Counted from the stretch's first letter, positions 47,696 through 55,772 are shown. The stretch: 64,000 nt of DNA from Allonocardiopsis opalescens (GCF_003002095.1 NZ_PVZC01000001.1:1116001-1180000); one strand, 5' to 3'. The notes: a model not told the origin generated them from the sequence alone. Numbers and translations are program-made.

Positions 47696-48004
47696 TCACT
47701 CGCGGATCCATCCGGACAGCGGGTGGCCGTGCTCCCAGGGCGACGGGACGTTCTCGTTGACGGACGAGACCAGGGCGCGCAGCGAGATCCGCACCAGGTC
47801 GACGTCGGCGATGGAGACGGTGAGGTCGCCGGTGATGACCACGCCCTTGGCCAGCACCCGGTCGAGCAGGTCGACCAGGGACAGCTCGCGGTTGACCAGC
47901 GGATGGTCCTCGTCGAGCATCCGGGCGAGGGACTCCGGCCGCTCCGGCGCCCGGGGGAGGGGGAGGGGGAGGTCCGGGCGCTCCCGTCCGGCCGCCCGGC
48001 TCAT
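47696..48004 (-). CDS. gvpS: Gas vesicle GvpA-family minor shell protein (GvpS)
   Basis: The protein is 102 aa. VNRELSLVDLLDRVLAKGVVITGDLTVSIADVDLVRISLRALVSSV at about residues 36-81 is the GvpA/J/S/M fold (helix-strand-strand-helix). In the Streptomyces-type order it is the gvpS position after gvpL. It overlaps gvpL by 4 bp. N-terminal Arg/Pro-rich tail. Confidence 0.88.
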   Translation of the reverse strand: MSRAAGRERPDLPLPLPRAPERPESLARMLDEDHPLVNRELSLVDLLDRVLAKGVVITGDLTVSIADVDLVRISLRALVSSVNENVPSPWEHGHPLSGWIRE

Positions 48005-48813
48005 GCCGGCTCCCCGGCGCGGTCGAGCCCCGCGAAGGAGTAGGGCGCCCAGGGGCCGGAGACCTCGACCCTGGTGCCCTCGGGCGCCTCATCGCGCAGC
48101 CGCGCCGCCGTGCGCAGGAAGCCCTCGGCGTCGTCCTCGGCGACGAGGTAGGCGGCGTTCAGCACGTTCTCGCCCGGCGCCTTCGACAGGGCGGCGTCCT
48201 GCGGCCGGTGCCTGGCCATGGCGTCGGCCCACTCGCGCAGGGCGGCGTCGACCCGCTCGACCAGGGCGGCCGCCACCTGCCAGCTGTCGTCGCGCCGCCG
48301 CCGCTGCTCGCGCCGCCGGCGCAGGTAGGCCCGGCCGGGGCTCTCACCGGGCTCGGCGCCGGCGGGGGCCGCCGGGGCCGGTTCCGGCTCGCCGCGGGAG
48401 CCCGGATCGGCGTAGATCTTCACGCCGAACTCCAGCCGCCCGCTCAACCGGTCCAGCGCGCGCTCGAAGACGGCGCGGTCCTCGTCCAGCGCCGCGCGCA
48501 CCCGCTCCTCGCCCCGGTAGACCGTCGCCAGCCGCAGCGGCACCGCCGCGGCCAGCGGCATGACGGCGTCCACCACGGCGTGGTGGGCGCGGGCCACCCG
48601 CTCCAGCCAGCCCAGGTCCTCCAGCTTCGCCTTGAGCGCCGCCTCGTCGAACTCGCGCAGCGGCACCGGGCTGACCACCGCGAGCAGGCCGCGGTGCGCG
48701 ACCGCCTCCACCGGGTGGCCGCCGACACCGGTGAGCCCGGCCAGCGGCGCCGGGTCGAAGGGCCGGGCCACCGCGTACACGTAGCGCGCCAGCGCGCCTT
48801 CGTCCACGCTCAC
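48001..48813 (-). CDS. gvpL: Gas vesicle GvpL/GvpF-family protein
   Basis: GTG start, 270 aa, overlapping both neighbours by 4 bp. Starts ARYVYAVARPFDPAPLAGLTGVGGHPVEAVAHRGLLAVVSPVPLREF, the GvpF/L opening, and contains HHAVVDAVMPLAAAVPLRLATVYRGEERV and RLEFGVKIYAD. It is a helper/nucleation protein thought to start vesicle assembly. The long Arg-rich helix (AYLRRRREQRRRRDDSW) is typical of the L branch. Confidence 0.92.
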   Translation of the reverse strand: MSVDEGALARYVYAVARPFDPAPLAGLTGVGGHPVEAVAHRGLLAVVSPVPLREFDEAALKAKLEDLGWLERVARAHHAVVDAVMPLAAAVPLRLATVYRGEERVRAALDEDRAVFERALDRLSGRLEFGVKIYADPGSRGEPEPAPAAPAGAEPGESPGRAYLRRRREQRRRRDDSWQVAAALVERVDAALREWADAMARHRPQDAALSKAPGENVLNAAYLVAEDDAEGFLRTAARLRDEAPEGTRVEVSGPWAPYSFAGLDRAGEPA

Positions 48814-49256
48814 CGGCCGCCCCCTCCGCGCCCGGCGCGGGAGCGGCCCGCTCCGGTCCGCTGCTGCCCGCCGCCGGCCTCCGTCTCGTCGTCGTCGGCC
48901 GGGCCGGCCTCCAGTTCGCCGCCGCGCCTCTCCTCCAGCAGCGCCAGCCGCTCGCGCAGCCGCTCGTTCTCCTCGGCCAGTTCGTCGCGCTCGCGACCCT
49001 GGGCCGCCGACGACAGAGCGGGGTCGTGCTCCCACCAGTCGATGCCCATCTCCTTGGCCTTGTCGACCGAGGCGACCAGCAGGCGCAGCTTGACGGTCAG
49101 CAGCTCGATGTCGAGCAGGTTGATCTTGATGTCGCCCGCGATGACGACGCCCTTGTCGAGCACCCGCTCCAGGATGTCCGCGAGGTTCGCCGACGACGAG
49201 CCGCCCCCGGACCGCACGGTCCGGGCGCCGCCCTGCCATGGTGCCGGCTGGGTCAC
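48810..49256 (-). CDS. gvpJ: Gas vesicle GvpA-family minor shell protein (GvpJ)
   Basis: GTG start with GGAGG upstream, 148 aa. ANLADILERVLDKGVVIAGDIKINLLDIELLTVKLRLLVASVDKAKEMGIDWWEHDP at about residues 23-80 is the GvpJ form. The C-terminal tail (ELAEENERLRERLALLEE) is a predicted coiled coil followed by a Gly/Arg-rich end. It overlaps gvpL by 4 bp. Confidence 0.92.
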   Translation of the reverse strand: MTQPAPWQGGARTVRSGGGSSSANLADILERVLDKGVVIAGDIKINLLDIELLTVKLRLLVASVDKAKEMGIDWWEHDPALSSAAQGRERDELAEENERLRERLALLEERRGGELEAGPADDDETEAGGGQQRTGAGRSRAGRGGGGR

Positions 49257-49319
49257 GTGTGGCCTCCCACTCTCGGTGCTCCCCGCCCGCCCGGCCGCGC
49301 GGCCCGGCGGGCGGCTCGG

Positions 49320-49856
49320 TCAGCTCCGGCTCTTGCCCGTGCCGCCGGAGCCGCTGCGCGAACGGGCCGAGCCGCCGGAGGACGAGCCGCCCGAGCCCTT
49401 GGCGGTGGTCTTGCGCGCGGTCCGCTTGGCCGCCGCGGCCGAGCCCTTGGCGGCGCCGCCGGCGCCGCGGCCCGCCGAGGCGGCGGCCGAGCCGCCCTTG
49501 GCGGCGGTCGCCGACGCGCCCTCGCCCAGGCCCTCGGCGCGCGCGTGCAGGTTGTCCGACCAGCGGCTGCCCAGTTCGCCCGCGGCGTTCTTCGCGGTGG
49601 CCAGGCGCTCGCGCGTCTGGTCGGTGATCGGGCCGACGACGGGCACATTGGCCAGCTGCCGGCCGAGCAGCTTGAACATCAGCTGCGGGGTGATCCTGAA
49701 CTTCTTGGCCACCAGGTAGGCGCCGCCCGCGCCGACGACCAGGGCGGCCGTGGACTTCTTGCGGGAGCCGAGGAAGTAGCCGCCGAGGGCGGCCGCCGCG
49801 ATCTTCGCGGTCGTCGCACCGTCGGCCCTGTCGGCCCTGTCTGCCCTGTCTGCCAT
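49320..49856 (-). CDS. Gas vesicle cluster protein of unknown role
   Basis: The protein is 178 aa and lies where S. coelicolor-type clusters carry gvpY/gvpZ, between gvpG and gvpJ. It begins with a repeated ADR tripeptide encoded by a 9-bp tandem repeat (about 49818-49856), then has a hydrophobic glycine-rich segment (IAAAALGGYFLGSRKKSTAALVVGAGGAYLVAKKF, residues about 19-53) and a long Ala/Ser/Lys/Gly-rich low-complexity tail. A vesicle- or DNA/membrane-associated role is possible, but nothing firm can be said. Confidence 0.75.
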   Translation of the reverse strand: MADRADRADRADGATTAKIAAAALGGYFLGSRKKSTAALVVGAGGAYLVAKKFRITPQLMFKLLGRQLANVPVVGPITDQTRERLATAKNAAGELGSRWSDNLHARAEGLGEGASATAAKGGSAAASAGRGAGGAAKGSAAAAKRTARKTTAKGSGGSSSGGSARSRSGSGGTGKSRS

Positions 49857-49880
49857 GGGAAAGTCACCTTCGAATCGGTC

Positions 49881-50126
49881 TCAGTAGCGGTCGGTCCGGG
49901 CTTCGGCCTCCGCGAGCCGGTCCAGCAGCTCGTCCTCCATCCGGTCGAACTCCTCGTCGGAGAGCTCGCCGGCGTCGAAGCGCTCGGACAGCTCGGCCAG
50001 TTCGGCCCGGATCGCGGCGGGGTCGTAGTACTCGCGCTCGGCCGCGTCCAGGACCTGCCTTGCCGTCCAGCCGACGAAGCGGACCGGTGCCGCCGGAGCC
50101 GTGACGATGGCCTTGATCAGCCCCAT
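49881..50126 (-). CDS. gvpG: Gas vesicle protein GvpG
   Basis: The protein is 81 aa: MGLIKAIVTAPAAPVRFVGWTARQVLDAAEREYYDPAAIRAELAEL and SDEEFDRMEDELLDRL are the GvpG pattern (hydrophobic start, acidic helices). It lies 24 bp upstream of the unknown-role gene and 21 bp downstream of gvpF. Confidence 0.93.
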   Translation of the reverse strand: MGLIKAIVTAPAAPVRFVGWTARQVLDAAEREYYDPAAIRAELAELSERFDAGELSDEEFDRMEDELLDRLAEAEARTDRY

Positions 50127-50147
50127 CTCGTACCACTCCTTCGAGCG

Positions 50148-50888
50148 TCAGCCGACCGCTTGGCCGGGCGGGGTCACGAAGCTGTACGGCGGCAGCGGGC
50201 CGTTGAGCCGGATCTCCATCAGCCCGCCCTTCTCCTGCTGCAGCGCCGCCACCGCGCGGTGGACCTCGTCCAGCCGGTCGCGGTGGACCAGCAGGGAGAC
50301 ATTGGCCAGGCAGCCGCCCACGGGCGGGCCGAGCACCACGCTCTCGGCGTGCTCGCTCAGCGGCCGCACGACGGTCTCGGCGTCGCGCTCCCTGCGCTCG
50401 GCGAGGGCATCGGAGACGCGCTCGCCGAAGGCCATGCGCTCGGCCGTGCTCCCGCCGCCGGCGGCGCGCAGCTCTTCGTTGGCGGCCCGCAGCTCCTCGT
50501 CCTCGGCGAGGACGGTCCGCAGCGCCGCCTCCTCGACGTGCGCCGCCTTGACGTTGACCTCGACGCGGTCTGCCAGCCGGTCCAGCAGCCCGGCGTAGTG
50601 GCCGGCGGAGCGCTCCAGCTCGGCGGCCACCTCGGAGTCGTCCTCGGCGACGGCGCCGAAGCGCATCGGCAGCACCGCGCCGTGCCGGGCCAGCTCCACC
50701 AGGACCTCCTGGTGGGCGCCCAGGTCGCGGCGCTTGGGCCGCAGCCCCTCCGGCGCGGTGCTGACGGCGGCGGCCAGGTCGCCGCCGCGCACCAGCCGCA
50801 CCTCGGCGGGGGGCTCGCCCACACCGGTCAGCGTGGCGGGGTCGGGTGCCCCGTCCGCGCGGACGATGCCGTAGACGTAGGTGCTCAT
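50148..50888 (-). CDS. gvpF: Gas vesicle GvpF-family protein
   Basis: The protein is 246 aa from an ATG overlapping the gvpA stop. [46 protein letters not shown] is the GvpF opening and [22 protein letters not shown] and [24 protein letters not shown] the conserved middle and end. It binds the growing end of the vesicle shell in other species. Confidence 0.93.
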   Translation of the reverse strand: MSTYVYGIVRADGAPDPATLTGVGEPPAEVRLVRGGDLAAAVSTAPEGLRPKRRDLGAHQEVLVELARHGAVLPMRFGAVAEDDSEVAAELERSAGHYAGLLDRLADRVEVNVKAAHVEEAALRTVLAEDEELRAANEELRAAGGGSTAERMAFGERVSDALAERRERDAETVVRPLSEHAESVVLGPPVGGCLANVSLLVHRDRLDEVHRAVAALQQEKGGLMEIRLNGPLPPYSFVTPPGQAVG

Positions 50889-51301
50889 TCGGCGTCGCTC
50901 TCCTTGTCCTTGCTGGAGGAGCTGCGCCGCCGCCTGGCCGGCTGCTTCTCGTCGTCGCCGTCGCGCCGGAAGGTGTCGCTGATGGCCTCGGCGGCGCCGC
51001 TGATCATGCCCTTGCTCTTGCCGCGCGCACCGCGCTCCACGGTCCCGCCGACCAGGTCGGGCAGGCCGACGGAGTCGCTGCCGCTCAGGTCGAGCCGGTT
51101 GCACGCCGAGGCGAAGCGCAGGTAGGTGTCGACGCTCGCGACGACGACGCGCACGTCGACCGTCAGCAGCTCGATGCCGACCAGGGAGACGCGGGCGAAC
51201 ACGTCGATGACGAGGCCCTTGTCGAGAATGAGGTCCAGGACGTCGTAGAGGCCGGTGGAGCCGCCGCCCCGGCGGCTGGCGCTCTGCTGCATCACTGTCA
51301 T
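50885..51301 (-). CDS. gvpA: Gas vesicle major shell protein GvpA
   Basis: The protein is 138 aa with GAAAGGAG upstream. [56 protein letters not shown] at about residues 17-73 is the conserved GvpA helix-strand-strand-helix fold. The C-terminal ~65 residues, rich in Arg, Lys and Ser, are longer than in cyanobacterial GvpA (about 70 aa) but normal for actinobacteria. This is the only GvpA-type gene with that motif, so shell formation would depend on it. Confidence 0.93.
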   Translation of the reverse strand: MTVMQQSASRRGGGSTGLYDVLDLILDKGLVIDVFARVSLVGIELLTVDVRVVVASVDTYLRFASACNRLDLSGSDSVGLPDLVGGTVERGARGKSKGMISGAAEAISDTFRRDGDDEKQPARRRRSSSSKDKESDAE

Positions 51302-51380
51302 GGGGGTGTGCTCCTTTCGTCCTCCAGCGGGGTCGAAGGAGGAGGTCGGGTGGGGCCGCGGTCGTTCGGGCCCGCCCCGG

Positions 51381-51683
51381 TCACAGGGCGTCGGCGCGCC
51401 CCCGGGTGTACCGGCGGACCCGCCGGTAGCCGGCGAGGTCGCCTTCGGAGTCGAGGTCGACCGTGTAGGTCGCGAGCAGGCTCACGGTGTCGGGGACACG
51501 CAGCAGTTCGACGGCCTCCAGCGTCACCGTCCAGCCGTCCTCGGCCTTCTCGACGCCGGAGACGCCCTCGACGGGGATGCCGACCAGTTCCTCGAACTGC
51601 TCGCGCGCCGCGCCGATGAGGGCCGCCACCTTGCCGCGCGGCCGCTTCTCGTCGGCCTCCGGACTGCTGCTGTCGCTGCTCAT
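51381..51683 (-). CDS. gvpO: Gas vesicle protein GvpO
   Basis: The protein is 100 aa with GGAGGG upstream of the ATG. The acidic start and [42 protein letters not shown], then [31 protein letters not shown], are the GvpO pattern. It is the first gene of the operon, 79 bp upstream of gvpA, with a SigB/SigF-like promoter candidate 58-82 bp upstream of its start. Confidence 0.92.
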   Translation of the reverse strand: MSSDSSSPEADEKRPRGKVAALIGAAREQFEELVGIPVEGVSGVEKAEDGWTVTLEAVELLRVPDTVSLLATYTVDLDSEGDLAGYRRVRRYTRGRADAL

Positions 51684-51740
51684 CGCCCTCCCGTCCCGCG
51701 GTCTGGGGCGGGGCTCTTTGCCCGCCGCCTGGTAAAGGCG

Positions 51741-51765
51741 ATACCGACTCTTTGCGGGACGAAAC
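51741..51765 (-). promoter_or_regulatory. SigB/SigF-type stress promoter candidate of the gas vesicle operon
   Basis: On the minus strand GTTT (51762-51765) is followed after 15 nt by CGGTAT (51741-51746). This is one base from the GTTT-N14-16-GGGTAT consensus of SigB/SigF promoters in actinobacteria. The predicted start point would leave a leader of about 50 nt before gvpO. Confidence 0.55.
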
Positions 51766-52021
51766 ATCCACCGAGTTCGAGGCGCCCGCCGCCGGGCCGG
51801 GCCTGGTCCGCGCCGGCTCCGGCGTTCGCGCAGCTCGGACGGGTGGCGCCGGCGGTGCCCGCCGCGGAGCCGGGCGCGGCGCAATCGGGCGGCGGCCGGT
51901 CGCCGCGCAGCCCTGCGATAATCAGTACGTACAGCTCATGATTCAGTGCGTTAGAATCTGTGTGGGAGCCGCGGAGCGGGCGCGACATATCGCTCGTCTT
52001 GGGCGGGCGGGTCCGCGTGCA

Positions 52022-52049
52022 TTGGCGCGTTCCGTCCGGCCGGTATGAT
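52022..52049 (+). promoter_or_regulatory. Candidate plus-strand promoter in an empty region
   Basis: TTGGCG (52022-52027) and TATGAT (52044-52049) are 16 bp apart and point rightward. No protein gene lies downstream on that strand before the hairpin at 52256-52290, so a short non-coding transcript is possible. Confidence 0.4.
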
Positions 52050-52055
52050 CATTTG

Positions 52056-52290
52056 AGCTTTTCGTACCAGGGGCTCTATACGGATCTCCGCGGGTGCGTA
52101 TAGTCGCCTCGTGCGCCCGAGGCTCGGCGATGCCCGGTTTCTACGGGGATGAGCCCGCGGGTGCGGGGCGCGAAAGGCGCGAAAGGAGTCGGGCCCCCCG
52201 GCGCCATCACGCGGCAACGTGATCGGGCGACGCTCGGAGGGCCCTTCATGGGGCTCCCTGTGATCGCCTCAGCCGAGGCGGGTCACAGGG
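52056..52290 (+). ncRNA. Possible small non-coding RNA
   Basis: A transcript from the TATGAT promoter would start near 52056 and reach the strong hairpin at 52256-52290. Within it are CTATACG/CGTATAG (arms at 52076-52082 and 52097-52103) and ATCACG/CGTGAT (arms at 52206-52211 and 52218-52223). No known RNA family is recognised. It is a suggestion only. Confidence 0.25.
52256..52290. terminator. Compound hairpin, probable terminator
   Basis: CCCTGTGA (52256-52263) pairs with TCACAGGG (52283-52290) and an inner GCCTC-AGCC-GAGGC stem fills the loop. It overlaps the stop codon of the small ORF at 52283-52426 and follows the possible ncRNA, so it could stop transcription from both sides. Confidence 0.6.
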
Positions 52291-52426
52291 GGCCGTCCCC
52301 GCCACCGAAGAGTGCGCGCAGCCACTCCCATCCGGCCAGGGCCAGTCGGCCCAGGCCGGCGAGTGCGCTCAGGCGCCCCCAACGGTCCGGATCGGGATCG
52401 CCGCGCCTGCGGCGCCGTCGACCCAC
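52283..52426 (-). CDS. Possible 47-aa small protein
   Basis: A GTG at 52426 is preceded by AGGAGGT at ideal spacing (about 5 nt) and opens a 47-codon frame ending at the hairpin. The product has a six-Arg start (VGRRRRRRGDPD) and a hydrophobic amphipathic C-terminal half (LSALAGLGRLALAGWEWLRALFGG). An upstream in-frame ATG at 52540 (85 aa) has no binding site. No homologue is recognised; the coding call depends on the strong binding site and the terminator. Confidence 0.4.
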   Translation of the reverse strand: MGRRRRRRGDPDPDRWGRLSALAGLGRLALAGWEWLRALFGGGDGPL

Positions 52427-52754
52427 GGGTACCTCCTCTCCAACCCCCGGAGTCGGGGGCGGACCGCGGGCCCGGGGAATCCCGTGGCGGCCCGGGTCGC
52501 ACCGGTCGGCCGACCCCCGTTCCCGACGGTCGAACGGCACGGCTGAGGTACCGGGTCGAACTTACCGTGACCAGGTCCGGTGCGGATGGCGAACAGGCGC
52601 ATTCGGGGCAGAGATCCAGCTCAGCGGCCGCACCGGCAGAAATCGGCGCGCCGGCCGGCAAAGCCGCCCAAGCGGCCGGACCGGGCCTGAGCGGCGCCCG
52701 CGCGGCACGGGTCCGCGGCCGACGGGCCCGGCCGCCCCGCCCGCCCCGGCGCGG
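52427..52754. other. Intergenic region downstream of the SDR gene
   Basis: This stretch of about 330 bp has long open frames in several registers, but none has a binding site, domain match or plausible composition. I see no gene, repeat or RNA in it. Confidence 0.5.
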
Positions 52755-53516
52755 TCAGCCGCGGCCGATGAAGGGCATGGCCGTCGCGGTGAGGGTCAGG
52801 AACTGCACGTTCGCGTCCAGCGGCAGCGCGGCCATGTACCGCACGGCCTCGGCGGCGTGCCGGGCGTCGAAGACCGGTTCGGGCGCCACGCGCCCGTCGG
52901 CCTGGACGGCGCCGCGTGCGATGCCGGCGGTCAGCTCGGTGCCGGCGTTGCCGATGTCGATCTGTCCGCAGGCGATGCGATGCGGCCGGCCGTCCAGCGA
53001 GATCGCCTTGGTCAGCCCGGTGAGCGCGTGCTTGCTCGCGGTGTAGGCGGCGCTGCCGGGCCGCGGGCTGTGCGCCGACACCGAGCCGTTGTTGATGATC
53101 CGCCCGCCCTGCGGGCGCTGCGCCCGCATCATCGCCACCGCCTGCCGGGCGCACAGGAAGGCGCCGGTGAGGTTGGTGTCGAGGGTCGCCCGCCAGTCCG
53201 CGACGGACAGCTCGTCCACCGGTCCGGTCGGGCCGAAGGTGCCGGCATTGTTCACCAGCAGGTCGAGCCGCCCCCAGGCGTCGCGGACCGCGCCGAACAG
53301 CGCCGCCACCGAGTCCGGATCGGTGACGTCCGTCGGCACCGCGAGCGCCGCCCCGCCCGCGTGGCTCCCCGCCGACTCCACCAGGGCGGCCTCCCGCCGT
53401 CCGGCCAGCGCCACCCGGTACCCGTCGGCCAGCAGCGCCCGCGCGATCTCCCGCCCCAGCCCCGAACCGGCCCCGGTCACCACCGCCACCCGCTCCGGCT
53501 CCGCCCGGTACGCCAT
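52755..53516 (-). CDS. SDR-family oxidoreductase
   Basis: The protein is 253 aa. TGAGSGLG at about residues 14-21 is the cofactor motif, NNAGT at about 89-93, the catalytic Ser is in NNGSVSAH and YTASK (Y158xxxK) is intact. It resembles classical NAD(P)(H)-dependent SDRs with the C-terminal ending [10 protein letters not shown]. The substrate is unknown. It diverges from the DoxX gene across a region with six GTACGGC-type motifs. Confidence 0.88.
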   Translation of the reverse strand: MAYRAEPERVAVVTGAGSGLGREIARALLADGYRVALAGRREAALVESAGSHAGGAALAVPTDVTDPDSVAALFGAVRDAWGRLDLLVNNAGTFGPTGPVDELSVADWRATLDTNLTGAFLCARQAVAMMRAQRPQGGRIINNGSVSAHSPRPGSAAYTASKHALTGLTKAISLDGRPHRIACGQIDIGNAGTELTAGIARGAVQADGRVAPEPVFDARHAAEAVRYMAALPLDANVQFLTLTATAMPFIGRG

Positions 53517-53568
53517 GGCCCGCCTCCCACCCGTCGCCGCGGCCCCCCACCGGACCCGCGAGCCCCAT

Positions 53569-53598
53569 CGTGCCGTACGCCCGCCGGGGTACGGCACG
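53569..53598. promoter_or_regulatory. Inverted repeat CGTGCCGTAC / GTACGGCACG
   Basis: The 10-bp arms at 53569-53578 and 53589-53598 are perfect complements with a 10-bp centre. They lie 53 bp upstream of the SDR start in the shared SDR/DoxX intergenic region, where an operator is plausible. Confidence 0.5.
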
Positions 53599-53801
53599 GG
53601 CGGCCGCGGCTCTCCCCGGCGTACGGCCCGCACCGCCGCGCCCGCCGCCGTGCGGGGCGGCCCCGCGTCCGGCCGTCCGGCGGCGGGGGCGCGGTGCGCC
53701 GGTCCGGCGGGGCGGCCTACGCGCCGTACGGGCGCCGCCGTACGCCGCGGGCGGGTCGGCGCTACGTCGGCGCGGGCGGCCGGACGGTGCGCGGGTACGG
53801 C
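53572..53801. repeat. Cluster of six GTACGGC/GCCGTAC motifs
   Basis: GCCGTAC or its complement GTACGGC occurs at 53572, 53589, 53621, 53723, 53737 and 53795. All are in the 391-bp divergent intergenic region between the SDR and DoxX genes, far above the density elsewhere as judged by eye. The rest of the region shows no gene. Confidence 0.55.
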
Positions 53802-53907
53802 GATCCGGGCAGGCCGGGTGTCGTGCGCGGGCCGATTCGCGGGGAGGCCGGCGCGGGGAGGCTGGGAGCCGTTCACCGATTCCCCGCACCGAACCACGGA
53901 GGTTCCC

Positions 53908-54423
53908 GTGTCCGCTCCCACCCTTTCCGCCTCCCGCACCGCGCCCGCCTCCCGCCGGGCCGCCGACCGCGTTGCCGCCGCCGCCCGGCGGGCGGCCGCG
54001 CTGCTCTCCGAGCGCAGTGTCGACGTGCTGCGCGTCAGCCTCGGACTGGTGTTCCTCGCCTTCGGGCTGCTGAAGTTCGTGCCGGGGCTGAGTCCGGCCG
54101 AGGACCTGGTGGTGCGGACGGTCGACGTCCTGAGCCTCGGACTGGTCCCCGGGCCGGTCGGGCTGGTCCTGGTCGCGGTGCTGGAGACCTTCATCGGCGT
54201 CACGCTGGTGACCGGGCGCCTCCTCGGGCCGGGCCTGCTGGCGCTGGGCGGGGCGACGGTCGGCTTCCTGGCGCCGCTGGCGCTGTTCCCGGTTGAGATG
54301 TTCGGCTCGGGCCCGAGCCTGGCGGCCCAGTACATCGTCAAGGACATCGTGCTGGTCGCGGCCGCGCTGGTGGTGGCCGCCAAGGCCTACGGCTCCCGCA
54401 CGCGGGCGGCGGCCGGCGGCTGA
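53908..54423 (+). CDS. DoxX-family membrane protein
   Basis: The GTG has GGAGG about 6 nt upstream and the protein is 171 aa. After a basic Ala/Arg-rich N-terminus there are four spans. [36 protein letters not shown] (residues about 40-75), [29 protein letters not shown] and [22 protein letters not shown] match DoxX/MauE-like proteins, linked in other bacteria to redox balance or quinones. The role here is unknown. Confidence 0.85.
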   Translation: MSAPTLSASRTAPASRRAADRVAAAARRAAALLSERSVDVLRVSLGLVFLAFGLLKFVPGLSPAEDLVVRTVDVLSLGLVPGPVGLVLVAVLETFIGVTLVTGRLLGPGLLALGGATVGFLAPLALFPVEMFGSGPSLAAQYIVKDIVLVAAALVVAAKAYGSRTRAAAGG

Positions 54424-54435
54424 GCGGCCGGCCGC

Positions 54436-54470
54436 GCGGCCCGGGGGCGCCAGGGGCGTCCCCGGGCCGC
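54436..54470. terminator. Bidirectional terminator hairpin
   Basis: A 16-bp stem (GCGGCCCGGGGGCGCC at 54436-54451 with complement at 54455-54470; one G-T pair) and an AGG loop lie between the convergent DoxX and esterase genes. Confidence 0.7.
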
Positions 54471-54489
54471 CGCGTGCGCCCTGCCGGGC

Positions 54490-55359
54490 TCAGCCGAGGC
54501 GGTCGGCCCAGGCGGTGAGGCGGGCCAGGAAGGCGCGGCCCACGGGCGGAGGCTCGGCGGCGAGGACCACCGCGTGGAAGGCGTGCGGCATCCCCTCGTA
54601 GACGTCGAGGGCGACGTCGACGCCGGCCGCGGCCGCCGCGGCGGCGAAGCGGCGCGCGTCGTCCAGGAAGACCTCGTCGCCGCCGGTGGGCAGCAGCAGC
54701 GGCGGCAGTCCGCGCGGGTCGCCGTGGAGCGGCGACTGCGGCGCCTGGTCGGGGGCGGCGCCCGCCAGGTACTGCGGCGCGATGTGGCCGAGCGAGGCGC
54801 CGCCGAGCAGGTCCTTGTCTGCATTGGCGGTCAGGGACGGGCCGGAGAAGGTGAGGTCGGTCAGCGCCGACACCGGCACGGCGCCGGCCGGGAGCGGGGT
54901 GCCGTCGTCCTTGAGCACCAGCAGCGCGGAGAGCAGCACGGTGGCGCCCGCCGACTCGCCCGCCAGGATGATCCGCGACGCGGGTACGCCCTGGCCGAGC
55001 AGGTCGCGGTAGACGGCGAGCACGTCGTCGACGGCGGCGGGGTAGGGGTGCTCGGGGGCGAGCCGGTAGCCGACGCGCAGCGCGGGGCGGCGGACGGCCC
55101 GGGACAGGCGGTGCGCCATCACCCGCTCGTTGCCGCGGTGGGAGTACTCGAAGCCGCCGCCGTGCACGTACACGAGCACGCCCGCGGCCAGGCCGGCGCC
55201 GTCGGCGTCCACCCAGTCGCAGGGGACGCCGCCGGTGCGCGGCAGCAGGGGCGCGGTACGCGCGTCGGCGGGGAGCGGGGCCGGGGCGAAGGCGCCCGAG
55301 GTGAACAGCTCCCGGACGGTCGCGCGCTCGGCGTCGGAGACCGGGACGCGGGTGGTCAT
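54490..55359 (-). CDS. Alpha/beta hydrolase, HSL/GDXG (AXE/carboxylesterase) family
   Basis: From ATG 55359 the protein is 289 aa. The oxyanion motif VYVHGGGFEYSHRG is at about residues 62-75, GESAGATVLLSALL (Ser elbow) at about 134-147, TGGDEVFLDDA supplies the Asp, and MPHAFHAVV the His. This is the HSL-type carboxylesterase fold. In frame upstream, AAAGGAAATC precedes an ATT codon (ITTTAM) with better spacing than any site for the ATG; an ATT start cannot be excluded. The 5' region contains a promoter and short ORF at 55640-55772. Confidence 0.85.
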   Translation of the reverse strand: MTTRVPVSDAERATVRELFTSGAFAPAPLPADARTAPLLPRTGGVPCDWVDADGAGLAAGVLVYVHGGGFEYSHRGNERVMAHRLSRAVRRPALRVGYRLAPEHPYPAAVDDVLAVYRDLLGQGVPASRIILAGESAGATVLLSALLVLKDDGTPLPAGAVPVSALTDLTFSGPSLTANADKDLLGGASLGHIAPQYLAGAAPDQAPQSPLHGDPRGLPPLLLPTGGDEVFLDDARRFAAAAAAAGVDVALDVYEGMPHAFHAVVLAAEPPPVGRAFLARLTAWADRLG

Positions 55360-55639
55360 GGCGGTGGTGGTAATGGCTGATTTCCTTTCGCGAGTTTTTG
55401 GGCATGCGAAATGCGTGGAGGGGAATTCTGCTCGCCGCCGCGAACGGACGGAATCACGCGATTTCACTGCGCGGGAATGGCCTCTGCGGGGTCGCGCGAT
55501 ATCCGCGGGCGCACCCGCGGACCCGGTCGGGCGGGGGCGGCGCGGGCCGCTGAGCAGTGGTGGACGCGCACGAGGTCACACGGGCCGGATCAGCCGCCGA
55601 GGCGGCCGGACGCGGCGGGCGGCGCGAGTGCGAGGGCGC

Positions 55640-55666
55640 TTAGCCGAGTCCCATGAAGTGCGTCAT
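55640..55666 (-). CDS. Possible 8-codon ORF MTHFMGLG in the esterase leader
   Basis: On the minus strand ATG ACG CAC TTC ATG GGA CTC GGC TAA is preceded by GAGGAG about 12 nt upstream. It lies downstream of a hairpin and of a TTGACA promoter and ends about 280 bp before the esterase start. It could be a leader peptide or a chance frame; nothing else supports it. Confidence 0.25.
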   Translation of the reverse strand: MTHFMGLG

Positions 55667-55705
55667 GACGGCACCAGCTCCTCGGGGGTCGGGTGCCGAC
55701 CCGCG

Positions 55706-55724
55706 GCCACCGGTACCCGGTGGC
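55706..55724 (-). promoter_or_regulatory. GCCACCGG hairpin in the leader
   Basis: GCCACCGG (55706-55713) and CCGGTGGC (55717-55724) form a perfect 8-bp stem with a 3-nt loop, starting about 12 nt after the predicted transcription start. It is a candidate attenuator or riboregulator element. Confidence 0.35.
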
Positions 55725-55742
55725 ACAGCACGGCACGACCGA

Positions 55743-55772
55743 TATTCAAACCCTTCGCCGTTCCGGTGTCAA
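55743..55772 (-). promoter_or_regulatory. Candidate SigA-type promoter, leftward
   Basis: On the minus strand TTGACA (55767-55772) and TGAATA (55743-55748) are 18 bp apart. The start point would be near 55736, with a leader of about 375 nt to the esterase ATG. The remaining intergenic sequence (55360-55640 and 55773-55909) holds nothing I recognise. Confidence 0.5.

Noticed and set aside
51684-52148. Further gas vesicle genes upstream of gvpO
   Set aside because: No frame in this stretch resembles a Gvp protein. It is A+T-richer and appears to be regulatory.
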